A DNA stretch of 10,512 nucleotides from Coriobacteriales bacterium (GTDB taxonomy: Bacteria; Actinomycetota; Coriobacteriia; Coriobacteriales; UBA8131): assembly GCA_031254905.1 (NCBI GenBank), contig JAIRTN010000032.1:1-10512 (forward strand). Direction: 5' to 3'. The translations under genes and the position numbers were made by a program. The notes below the pieces were generated by a model. The model ran no database searches, was not told the DNA's origin, and worked only from the letters and a program-made list of their open reading frames with translations. This document shows, in pieces, positions 1 through 6,364 of the stretch; the first letter of the stretch is position 1, and every line of letters begins with the position of its first letter.

Positions 1-528
1 GACCACATCGTTTTTATCGGATTTATGGGCTCGGGCAAGTCGAGTGTCGCGCGTCGTCTTGCGCGCTTTGAGAAGATGGAGAGCGTTGACGCGGATGTGT
101 GCATTGCGCGCGATGCGGGTATGCCGATTCCGAAGATATTCGAGTTGGAGGGAGAGGAGGGCTTCCGCGCTCGAGAATTCGTGTTTCTCCACACCATGTT
201 TGAATACCCGCGCTGCATACTCTCCTGTGGTGGAGGCGTGATTGTGCACAAGGAAACGCGCGCGCTTCTCAGGCAGCTTGGGACTGTTGTGTATCTCAAG
301 GTTGACGCGGATGAGGCAGTCTCGCGCATTTCGTCCCCCGAAACCCGCCCGATGCTTTCTCAGGCAATCTCTCCTGCCGAGATATTGGCCTCCCGTTTGC
401 AGTATTATGAGGAAGTGGCAGATGTTACCGTTGATACGAGGGGATATTCCCTTTACGAAGTGACTTTTGCGGTTCAGCATGCCCTCCGTGTGCGGGGAAT
501 ACTGCCGCCACAGGAAAGGATACGATGA
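1..528 (+). CDS. aroK: Shikimate kinase, 5' end cut by window edge
   Basis: Phosphorylates shikimate with ATP to shikimate 3-phosphate, a cytoplasmic step of chorismate synthesis. The frame is open from base 1, giving 175 visible residues; the family is usually about 165-180, so only a few N-terminal residues are missing. The Walker A loop GFMGSGKSS is at visible residues 7-15. The ATG at 25 falls inside this loop and cannot be the true start. The DxD-like pair is at D30/D32 (VDADV), the shikimate-binding FRARE arginine is near 56, the GGG loop is at 77-79 (LSCGGG), the lid arginine is at 116 (TRPML) and a late arginine at 132 (ASRLQYYEE). All key positions are present. The stop codon overlaps the aroB start as ATGA, which implies translational coupling. 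Confidence 0.95.
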   Translation, partial: DHIVFIGFMGSGKSSVARRLARFEKMESVDADVCIARDAGMPIPKIFELEGEEGFRAREFVFLHTMFEYPRCILSCGGGVIVHKETRALLRQLGTVVYLKVDADEAVSRISSPETRPMLSQAISPAEILASRLQYYEEVADVTVDTRGYSLYEVTFAVQHALRVRGILPPQERIR

Positions 529-1622
529 GTACGCAGCGTCTGAAAGTTGTCATCGACAGGGAGAGCGCCTACGACATTCGCGTGGGCACATCCCTGCTTG
601 CCAGTCTTGGCGTCCATACGCGCGAGGTGAGTGCCGCCACTAAGGCGGTGGTCATCACGGACGATAACGTTGGCCCCCAGTATCTCTCGAAAGTTAAGGC
701 GAGTCTCTCCGAAGGAGGGTTCGAGGTATTCGACCTCACGGTTCCCGCCGGAGAAGGAAGTAAGAGTATCGAGGTCGCCACCGAACTTTGGGAGGCGCTT
801 GTTATGCTTGGCATCGGACGCGATGCCCTCATCGTCGGGCTTGGCGGCGGCGTTGTAGGCGACTTGGCGGGTTTTGTCGCTTCGACCTATATGCGTGGCG
901 TTGACTATGTTCAAGTGCCCACAAGTTTGCTCGCGATGGTCGATTCCTCAATAGGCGGCAAGACCGCCATCAACCTTGGCGCAGGCAAGAATCTTGTCGG
1001 AACTTTTTGGCAGCCTCGCTACGTACTCGCCGATTTGAAGACGCTTGATACGCTGCCCGCCGTGGAACGGGAAAACGGTTTTGCGGAGATTGCGAAATCG
1101 GCACTTCTCGACGGTGAGGAGCCCTGTCGTCTGCTTATGGATGACGCAGAGGCGCTTCTCGCGCATGCCGAGAGCGCTACGCAGCAGGCAATCGTGCGCT
1201 CATTGTCTTTGAAGGCGCGCGTCGTTGCGGCTGATGTGCGGGAGAAGGGGCAGCGCGTCTGTCTCAACTACGGTCATACCTTTGCCCATGCGCTTGAGGC
1301 GGTTTCGGGATACCGGATTTCCCATGGCCGCGCTGTTGCGGAGGGCATGCGCTTTGCCGCTCGCCTCGCAATTGAGGCGGCGGGCGCGCCCGAGAGTTTA
1401 GCTGAGGCTCAGGCGATTCTTCTCGATGGCCTTGGTCTTGCATCGATTGCGGAGCCATTCTCTGCCGATGAGCTTCATGCCCGGATGTTCTCTGACAAAA
1501 AAGTCCGCAACGATGAGTTGCGTTTTGTGTTCGTTACAGCTCCTGGCCAGTGGAAGGTCGTTGCCGTTGACCCCGATCTGGTGAAGATATATCTCATTTT
1601 GTGGGAGCAGGAGAGGATGTAA
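525..1622 (+). CDS. aroB: 3-dehydroquinate synthase
   Basis: Converts DAHP to 3-dehydroquinate using NAD+ and a divalent metal (normally Zn2+), the second step of the shikimate pathway. Length is 365 aa, normal for the family. The nucleotide-binding stretch GLGGGVVGDLAGFVAS is at about 105-120, followed by the VPTSLLAMVDSSIGGKTAIN block at 131-150, including D140 and K146. Expected metal ligands are all present: E188 in GFAEIAKSALL, H251 in NYGHTFAHALE and H267 in ISHGRAVAEGM. The ATG at 525 shares bases with the aroK stop (ATGA) and follows the purine-rich AGGAAAGGA at 512-520, so the start is well supported. It is the second visible gene of the aroK-aroB-aroQ-peptidase operon. Nothing looks broken. 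Confidence 0.97.
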   Translation: MSTQRLKVVIDRESAYDIRVGTSLLASLGVHTREVSAATKAVVITDDNVGPQYLSKVKASLSEGGFEVFDLTVPAGEGSKSIEVATELWEALVMLGIGRDALIVGLGGGVVGDLAGFVASTYMRGVDYVQVPTSLLAMVDSSIGGKTAINLGAGKNLVGTFWQPRYVLADLKTLDTLPAVERENGFAEIAKSALLDGEEPCRLLMDDAEALLAHAESATQQAIVRSLSLKARVVAADVREKGQRVCLNYGHTFAHALEAVSGYRISHGRAVAEGMRFAARLAIEAAGAPESLAEAQAILLDGLGLASIAEPFSADELHARMFSDKKVRNDELRFVFVTAPGQWKVVAVDPDLVKIYLILWEQERM

Positions 1623-1650
1623 TCTTGATGAAAGGGAGGTTAAAGGAAAA

Positions 1651-2217
1651 GTGAATATTCTCGTATTGAATGGGCCAAATCTCAATCTCCTCGGCCAACG
1701 CGAACCTGATATCTATGGCACCCTCACGCTTGACGACCTTAATCGACAGCTTGCGCGGTTTGGTGAGGAGCTTAACGAGGAACGGGGAACCTCGAAAGAA
1801 CGGGTCGAACTGTACTTCTTCCAGTCGAACCATGAAGGCGTGCTGGTGGATACGATACAGAGCGCCCCCTATCATTATGAGGGCATTGTCTACAATCCCG
1901 CCGCACACACGCATTACTCCATTGCCTTGCGTGATGCCATCGCGTCCATTTCTGTTCCCGTGGTGGAAGTGCATCTTTCCAATATTGCCACGCGTGAAGG
2001 CTTCCGTTCGCATTCGGTCATGGTGGATGTTTGCATCGGGCAATTCAAGGGCATGGGAGTGGCTTCCTACAAGAGCGGCATCGAGTATCTCATCGAGTAC
2101 GTTGACAGCATCAACCGTTCCGATCCACCGGATTCCTACGACAAGTACGATGACTCATCTCAGGCGTTGGACTCAGATGATATCTCCGAAGTGCTTGGGA
2201 TTGAATCGCATGATTGA
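1651..2217 (+). CDS. aroQ: Type II 3-dehydroquinate dehydratase with acidic C-terminal tail
   Basis: Dehydrates 3-dehydroquinate to 3-dehydroshikimate; the type II enzyme is normally a dodecamer. It starts at GTG 1651, placing the invariant N-terminus NILVLNGPNLNLLGQREPDIYG at once. Family catalytic and binding residues are visible: R17 and Y22 in the lid loop, N82 (YNPAAHTH), E106 and H108 (VEVHLSN) and R119 (REGFR). The protein is 188 aa against roughly 145-150 for typical members. The excess is a longer loop at 41-52 and a C-terminal tail from about 155 rich in D and S with no counterpart in the usual fold. GGGAGG at 1634-1639 and AAAGGA at 1642-1647 precede the start. The 3' end overlaps the peptidase gene by 8 nt, so part of the tail is coded where the next gene begins. 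Confidence 0.96.
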   Translation: MNILVLNGPNLNLLGQREPDIYGTLTLDDLNRQLARFGEELNEERGTSKERVELYFFQSNHEGVLVDTIQSAPYHYEGIVYNPAAHTHYSIALRDAIASISVPVVEVHLSNIATREGFRSHSVMVDVCIGQFKGMGVASYKSGIEYLIEYVDSINRSDPPDSYDKYDDSSQALDSDDISEVLGIESHD

Positions 2218-3397
2218 GCATCGTCTAAAACGCCTGCTCGATGTTCTCGCCGAGCAGAACATCGACGTATACCTTGCCACACACACGGCTGACATACGCT
2301 GGCTCACGGGTTTTTCGGGTGTGTTTGACGAGGAACAGGCGCATCTTGTTCTTATCGCGGGCGCTTCGGGTGTTGCCACGTCTGGCGCTTCAGATGCCGC
2401 TCCCGGTGGCGAGGCCACGCCCGGCGCCGAAGCGCTCTTTTTTACGGACAGTCGTTATTCGGGCGCGCTGCGGCAGCTTGACGAGCAGGGACGCTGGCGA
2501 ATACTCGACGAAAGGCGTCCCCGCTATGCCTATGTGGTCGAGATGCTTAAATCTTTGCGAGGTGGCCATGGGCAATCAAAGACGCTACGCATTGGCATCG
2601 AAGCCGACTTGCGTCTGAATGCCTATCGCTCTCTTGGCAAAGCCCTCGACGAACAAGCTAGCCTCTCTTGTGAACTCATTGAACTCTCCGACCTTATTTC
2701 TGGCTTGCGAGCAGTTAAGGATGTCCAAGAGGTTGAGATGTTGAGGGCTGCTCAGGCAATCACCGACGCAGCCTTTCTTCATATGCTCGACTATCTCAGG
2801 CCGGGCCTTACGGAGCGCGAGGCGGCAATTGAACTGGAGTTCTTTATGCGCAACGCCGGTGCGCAAGGTCTCGCCTTTCCTTCCATCGTCGCCGCTGGAC
2901 CGCACAGCGCTATCCCGCACGCGATTCCGGGGGAGCGTGTATTCGAGCGGGGCGACTTTGTGCTCATGGATTTCGGCGCGCGTCTTGATGACTATCGCTC
3001 CGATATGACCAGAACCGTCGTGTTGGGAACAGCAAGCGAGCGGCAGCGCGCCATGTATGCCGCTGTTCGTGCCGCTCAGCGTGCGGTGATAGACGCGCTT
3101 GTACCTGGCATGAGAGGCTGCGAAGCACAGGACATCGCCGACGCGACCCTTGCTGCGCACGGATTTGAGGGCCGACTTATTCACTCGCTGGGCCACGGTG
3201 TGGGCATCGACATCCACGAACTTCCCGTGCTGGCGCCGAAAGCGGAGGCGAAGCTGGAAGTTGGTCAGGTGATCACCGTTGAGCCAGGTGTTTATTTTGA
3301 GGACATTGGCGGAGTACGCATAGAGGACTTCGGCGTTATCACCGAAGACGGCTTTGATGACTTTACACAGTCATCCCACGAACTCATAGAGCTTTAG
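2210..3397 (+). CDS. pepQ: Xaa-Pro aminopeptidase / prolidase-like M24 metallopeptidase
   Basis: Cytoplasmic metallopeptidase that removes N-terminal residues ahead of proline or cleaves Xaa-Pro dipeptides. From ATG 2210 it is 395 aa. Residues 1-160 form a creatinase-type N domain (RLKRLLDVLAEQNIDVYLAT... WLTGFSG) and 175-395 the pita-bread catalytic domain. All five metal ligands are present: D254 (LMDFGA), D265 (RSDMTRT), H329 (LGHGVG), E358 (VEPGVY) and E372 (RIEDFG). An Ala/Gly-rich low-complexity insertion occupies about residues 51-76. The open frame continues upstream through aroQ, but those codons do not resemble any peptidase sequence. GGGA at 2197-2200 sits 9 nt before the ATG; TTG 2201 is an in-frame alternative. 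aroQ-pepQ pairing is common in Gram-positive and actinobacterial genomes. Exact substrate (tripeptide or dipeptide) cannot be read from sequence. Confidence 0.92.
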   Translation: MIEHRLKRLLDVLAEQNIDVYLATHTADIRWLTGFSGVFDEEQAHLVLIAGASGVATSGASDAAPGGEATPGAEALFFTDSRYSGALRQLDEQGRWRILDERRPRYAYVVEMLKSLRGGHGQSKTLRIGIEADLRLNAYRSLGKALDEQASLSCELIELSDLISGLRAVKDVQEVEMLRAAQAITDAAFLHMLDYLRPGLTEREAAIELEFFMRNAGAQGLAFPSIVAAGPHSAIPHAIPGERVFERGDFVLMDFGARLDDYRSDMTRTVVLGTASERQRAMYAAVRAAQRAVIDALVPGMRGCEAQDIADATLAAHGFEGRLIHSLGHGVGIDIHELPVLAPKAEAKLEVGQVITVEPGVYFEDIGGVRIEDFGVITEDGFDDFTQSSHELIEL

Positions 3398-3430
3398 AAA
3401 AAGCACCAAGCAACTCACCGCAATAACCAA

Positions 3431-3463
3431 ACGCCCCTTGAAGCGCGGGACTTCAAGGGGCGT
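3431..3463. terminator. Bidirectional intrinsic terminator between convergent genes
   Basis: A perfect 13-bp inverted repeat (ACGCCCCTTGAAG at 3431-3443, CTTCAAGGGGCGT at 3451-3463) with a 7-nt loop lies 33 nt after the peptidase stop and 37 nt after the end of the cytochrome gene on the other strand. The tails (TCTTGTGGGTT on +, TTGGTTATTG on -) are T-rich but interrupted. It most likely stops transcription from both sides. Confidence 0.85.
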
Positions 3464-3500
3464 TCTTGTGGGTTGATAGACTGTGGTTACAGCGCTGTTA

Positions 3501-4253
3501 TTAGCTTTTCTTTTGGGCCTGCGCCTCGGCGTAGGTCAGCCAGCCAGCAGGCATGGTTGAGTCGGGATGGCACTGCGAACACATATTGACCGACTGCTCG
3601 TGAATCTGATGGCAGGAGCTGCAATCGAGAACGCCACCGAAGTGTGCATCTTCGTGGGGATTGCGAGCCTCATCGGCCGTTGCTTCTTCAAGTTCCTCGA
3701 GAGTGGTAATACCCTCATGGCATTCGGGACGTAGGCAGAAGGAAACACCGTTCTTGTCTCCACCAATTACTTCCTCTATCTGCTTGGATACAACCTTCAT
3801 TTCAAGGGGCACCTCATAGTTACCAGTCACCCAGCTAATGCCTTCGCTGATTTGCTCGGGCATCGTGGTGACGTGGCAGCTGAGGCAGTTGAGTTGCTGA
3901 GCGCTTTCCTTGTGGGCGACGACACTCAGCGGGGCGTTTGAATCTGCTTGCGCGGGATTGATGGAGATCCCTTCATCATAGCTTGCGACATAAGGATCCA
4001 TGGGAACGTGGCAAAGGAAGTTGCAAAACGCGGGGTCATCGTGGAACACCGCATAAGCGCCTCCGCCACCTGCCCCCAAGAGAACAACAACGATGGCGAC
4101 TACTATGAGAATCTTAATACCGAGTTTACCTTTTTTCTTCGGCTTCAACTCTCCTTCGTCGGACGCATCGCTTTCGCTGTCCACTTGTTGGTTTTCGACA
4201 GGTTCTTGCCCGTCAGTTGATTCCTGATCGGTCATCACATTTTCTTCACTCAT
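3501..4253 (-). CDS. Membrane-anchored multiheme c-type cytochrome (NapC/NrfH/Cgr1-like)
   Basis: Probably a quinol-linked electron carrier on the outer face of the membrane. From ATG 4253 it is 250 aa. Residues 1-36 are acidic and hydrophilic, 39-43 are lysine-rich (KKKGK) and 45-69 form one hydrophobic segment, so the N-terminus is expected inside and the heme domain outside. Five possible heme motifs: C77-C81-H82 (CX3CH, FCNFLCHVPMDPY), C123-C126-H127, C173-C178-H179 (CX4CH, CLRPECH), C211-C214-H215 and C225-C228-H229. H114, H200 and H204 are candidate distal ligands. The C-terminal half (NPHEDAHFGG...CSSCHQIHE...CSQCH) resembles tetraheme domains of fumarate-reductase-like flavocytochromes. 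GGAAAGG (4260-4266) sits 6 nt before ATG 4253; an upstream in-frame TTG at 4259 would have no spacing. Small cytochromes of this kind in Eggerthella usually pair with a flavoprotein reductase, but none is visible here. Substrate is unknown. Confidence 0.85.
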   Translation of the reverse strand: MSEENVMTDQESTDGQEPVENQQVDSESDASDEGELKPKKKGKLGIKILIVVAIVVVLLGAGGGGAYAVFHDDPAFCNFLCHVPMDPYVASYDEGISINPAQADSNAPLSVVAHKESAQQLNCLSCHVTTMPEQISEGISWVTGNYEVPLEMKVVSKQIEEVIGGDKNGVSFCLRPECHEGITTLEELEEATADEARNPHEDAHFGGVLDCSSCHQIHEQSVNMCSQCHPDSTMPAGWLTYAEAQAQKKS

Positions 4254-4314
4254 AGCCAACCTTTCCGGAGTCTTGTATCCTTGCCATTTCTCAGCCGCAT
4301 TCTCCTCGTAATGT

Positions 4315-4323
4315 ATTGTAGCA
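4315..4323 (-). promoter_or_regulatory. Putative extended -10 promoter of the cytochrome gene
   Basis: Read on the minus strand, TGCTACAAT is an extended -10 element (TGnTATAAT with one mismatch), about 60 nt upstream of the cytochrome ATG at 4253. No convincing -35 lies 16-18 nt further upstream; extended -10 promoters often lack one. A short hairpin at 4332-4350 lies immediately upstream. Confidence 0.4.
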
Positions 4324-4331
4324 AACTATTG

Positions 4332-4352
4332 AAAAGAGGTATCCTCTTTTTT
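4332..4352. terminator. Small perfect hairpin with T-run in the intergenic region
   Basis: AAAAGAGG (4332-4339), loop TAT, CCTCTTTT (4343-4350) followed by two more T. On the plus strand this has the form of an intrinsic terminator, but no plus-strand gene ends nearby. It may block antisense read-through from the cytochrome promoter or be an operator. A weaker one (GCCG-CTGG-CGGC then five T) follows at 4364-4380. Confidence 0.35.
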
Positions 4353-4609
4353 GGGTGATTTGGGCCGCTGGCGGCTTTTTCTGTCACTTTTTTCGGTAGA
4401 CCGAGGTTTTCTCAGGCATTTATCCTTTTTTGCTTTCGCGCCGGGCTCTCCTGTTCGTTCTTCTGTTCGCGGTTTGGGGTATATTCAGATGCTCGGATTC
4501 CTACTATCATGTCACCGGGGAATGGTTCCCGATTAGCCGGCGAGTTTTGCGCGTGCACCGTTGACTGAGATGCCAAATACGGATAGTGAGTACGAGAAAC
4601 AGGGTTAAG

Positions 4610-4753
4610 ATGAGTTATCGTCGCGTGGCGTGCCAAACAGATTTCCTTTCTTTGCCAGCGCTGTTGCGTTTGGCCGAGAAAGCAAGAGATAGAGGAGCAA
4701 AAGTTGTGGAAGCAAGGAACGCAGGGGGGAGTATTCTGTGGGGAACAGTCTGA
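4610..4753 (+). CDS. Possible 47-aa leader peptide overlapping the reductase start (doubtful)
   Basis: ATG 4610 follows AGGG (4601-4604) at 5-nt spacing. It opens a 47-codon frame, beginning MSYRRVACQT, that ends at TGA 4751-4753, 16 nt inside the reductase gene in another frame. Residues 14-36 are compatible with an amphipathic helix. Overlap with the downstream start would allow translational coupling. Against it: the codon mix includes several AGA/AGG/GGA codons and only about half of third positions are G or C, lower than I would expect from the flanking genes, and I recognise no family. It may be a chance frame. Confidence 0.2.
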   Translation: MSYRRVACQTDFLSLPALLRLAEKARDRGAKVVEARNAGGSILWGTV

Positions 4754-6306
4754 AGGATGCTTTTGAGAAGGGCGAGTTTGTCGTTACGCTTGAGTTGACC
4801 CCCGGGCGAGGTGCGCGGGAGGCGACGAGAGTCAAAGCGTTGGAGGAGGCGGAGCAGATCTACCGGACGGGGAGGGTGCATGCTGTTTCGATAACCGATA
4901 ACCCCGGCGGCCATCCGGCGATGCTTGCCGATACCATTGCCGAGGAATGTCACGCCAAGGGCATTACCCCCATCGCGCACTTTACCTGCAAAGACCGCAA
5001 CCGGAACCAAATTATGAGCCAGTTGTACGCCCTTGAACGGCGTGGCGTTGAAAACTTGCTAGCGGTGACGGGAGATTATATCTGCTCGGGCTGGCAGGGG
5101 CGTTCCCGCCCCGTTTTCGACCTTGATCCAGTACAGCTGCTCCAGATGATTCATGAAATGAACAAGGGTCTTGTTGTTCCCGGACCGCGTGGCGACACGC
5201 AGGAACCACCGACCCACTTCTATGCGGGTGCGGTTGTCAGCCCCTTTAAGTGGACCGAGGGAGAAACGCTTAACCAGTACTTCAAGCTGGAGAAGAAGCT
5301 GCTCTCTGGTGCCCGATTCGTTATCTCCCAGCTTGGGTATGATGCTCGCAAGATGGAGGAACTTCTGCTGTATCTGCGCGAGCGGGGCTACGATGTTCCT
5401 GTACTGGCGAACATCTATGTTGTTTCCGCCGGAACAGCGCGTTTCATGAAGGCCGGCAATATCGCTGGTGCCTATATGAGCGATGAGTTACTTGAGATTC
5501 TCGAAAAGGAGGCAAAGTCCGAGGATAAGGGTAGGGGCGCACGCTGTCTTCGCGCCGCGAAGATGGTCGCGATTGCCCGCGGACTTGGGTACGCGGGTGT
5601 GCATATCGGTGGGCTGAATCTTACCGCTGAAGATATTACGCAGATACTCGACACCGCGGAAAGACTGCAGAGCCAGTGGCGCGATTGGGCACGTGAAATC
5701 AACTATGGCAAACCCGAGGGTTTTTATCTCTATCGCGTCGCGGTGGACGAGAAGGGTAGGGCACTCGGGCTCAATACCGCGGAGGCTGCCGTGCGAAATG
5801 AGAGTTACCACGGTGCGAAGATTTCAAGAACCTATGGAATCTCCCGCTTTTTCCATTACTGGGTCCTCACAAAAAATCGGCGCGCCTTCAGTCTTTTGCG
5901 GAACTATACGGACTGGCGTGAGCGCAAGAGGGGAGTGAATCGCCCACACGGTTTTGAGCGCCTGATGAAAACCATGCTCTACGGCTGTGTCGATTGTGGA
6001 GACTGCGGTCTTGACGCGGCTGTCTATTCTTGTCCCATGGCCCAATGCCCTAAATCCCAGAGGAACGGACCGTGCGGAGGGAGCACGGATGGTTGGTGCG
6101 AGGTTTATCCACAGGAGCGCTACTGCATCTGGTTCAAAGCCTATCATCGGCTGAAGAAACATGGTGAGCTACACAGGCTGGACTCCTTTATCACACCACC
6201 CAATAACTGGGATTATCATAGGACTTCAGCTTGGAGCAACTACACGCATGAGCGCGACAATGCCGCACACAGACACTACCTCCCTAAGCAAGGAAGGCGA
6301 ACATAG
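4738..6306 (+). CDS. metF: Methylenetetrahydrofolate reductase, MetF-MetV type fusion
   Basis: Reduces 5,10-methylene-THF to 5-methyl-THF in the cytoplasm. It starts at GTG 4738, 7 nt after a very strong AGGGGGGA (4723-4730); 522 aa. Residues 13-310 form the FAD-barrel MetF domain: the catalytic Glu is at 19 (TLELTP), AVTGDY at 109-114 matches the flavin-contacting GD motif, and QLGYDARKMEELL is at 198-210. Residues 410-470 match the MTHFR_C/MetV signature, YGCVDCGDC...CPMAQC...NGPCGG...WCEV. It has eight cysteines (417, 420, 423, 432, 437, 446, 454, 463), enough to ligate two Fe-S clusters, though cluster binding is inferred. In many acetogens MetV is a separate subunit that passes electrons to MetF; here both are one chain. 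The electron donor (ferredoxin, NADH or another) cannot be told. The cyclo-ligase gene follows 58 nt downstream on the same strand. Confidence 0.93.
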   Translation: MGNSLKDAFEKGEFVVTLELTPGRGAREATRVKALEEAEQIYRTGRVHAVSITDNPGGHPAMLADTIAEECHAKGITPIAHFTCKDRNRNQIMSQLYALERRGVENLLAVTGDYICSGWQGRSRPVFDLDPVQLLQMIHEMNKGLVVPGPRGDTQEPPTHFYAGAVVSPFKWTEGETLNQYFKLEKKLLSGARFVISQLGYDARKMEELLLYLRERGYDVPVLANIYVVSAGTARFMKAGNIAGAYMSDELLEILEKEAKSEDKGRGARCLRAAKMVAIARGLGYAGVHIGGLNLTAEDITQILDTAERLQSQWRDWAREINYGKPEGFYLYRVAVDEKGRALGLNTAEAAVRNESYHGAKISRTYGISRFFHYWVLTKNRRAFSLLRNYTDWRERKRGVNRPHGFERLMKTMLYGCVDCGDCGLDAAVYSCPMAQCPKSQRNGPCGGSTDGWCEVYPQERYCIWFKAYHRLKKHGELHRLDSFITPPNNWDYHRTSAWSNYTHERDNAAHRHYLPKQGRRT

Positions 6307-6364
6307 ACAGAAGGCATCCAATGCCTATGTGGCGAAAGCTTATGATTCATAGCGGGAGAGGCTG

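Larger units (their letters stand above)
4254..4737. other. 484-nt divergent intergenic region
   Basis: Separates the cytochrome gene (-) from the methylenetetrahydrofolate reductase gene (+). Its left part holds the cytochrome ribosome binding site, the extended -10 and two small hairpins. The middle (about 4381-4560) is T-rich and holds a GGGAA-TGG-TTCCC hairpin at 4518-4530; I see no gene there. The right part holds a TTGACT at 4561, an inverted repeat GCCAAAC/GTTTGGC (4632-4638 and 4668-4674) and a 47-codon frame at 4610-4753. I could not match the consensus of SAM, cobalamin or THF riboswitches, and no tRNA cloverleaf is apparent. The TTGACT has no good -10 at the proper spacing, so the reductase promoter is not located with confidence. 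Confidence 0.6.

Noticed and set aside
25..528. Shikimate kinase starting at ATG 25
   Set aside because: That ATG is inside the Walker A motif; the frame is open to base 1 and the true start is outside the window.
1628..1654. Eight-codon mini-frame (ATG 1628 to TGA 1654) overlapping the aroQ GTG start
   Set aside because: Too short to support, and its codons are simply the purine-rich ribosome binding region of aroQ.
1670..2209. N-terminal extension of the M24 peptidase through the aroQ region
   Set aside because: The codons are an out-of-frame reading of aroQ; peptidase similarity begins at ATG 2210.
2585..3217. 210-codon minus-strand open frame opposite the peptidase
   Set aside because: Shadow of the coding strand; no recognisable domain and fully inside a well-supported gene.
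4254..4259. TTG 4259 as start of the cytochrome
   Set aside because: It would leave no spacing to GGAAAGG at 4260-4266; ATG 4253 has 6 nt.
4561..4589. TTGACT as -35 of a reductase promoter
   Set aside because: The hexamer at 17-nt spacing is TAGTGA, a poor -10; no alternative at 16 or 18 nt is better.
4254..4737. Riboswitch (SAM, cobalamin or THF) ahead of the methylenetetrahydrofolate reductase
   Set aside because: None of the conserved core sequences I know for these classes could be found by eye; a covariance-model search would settle it.
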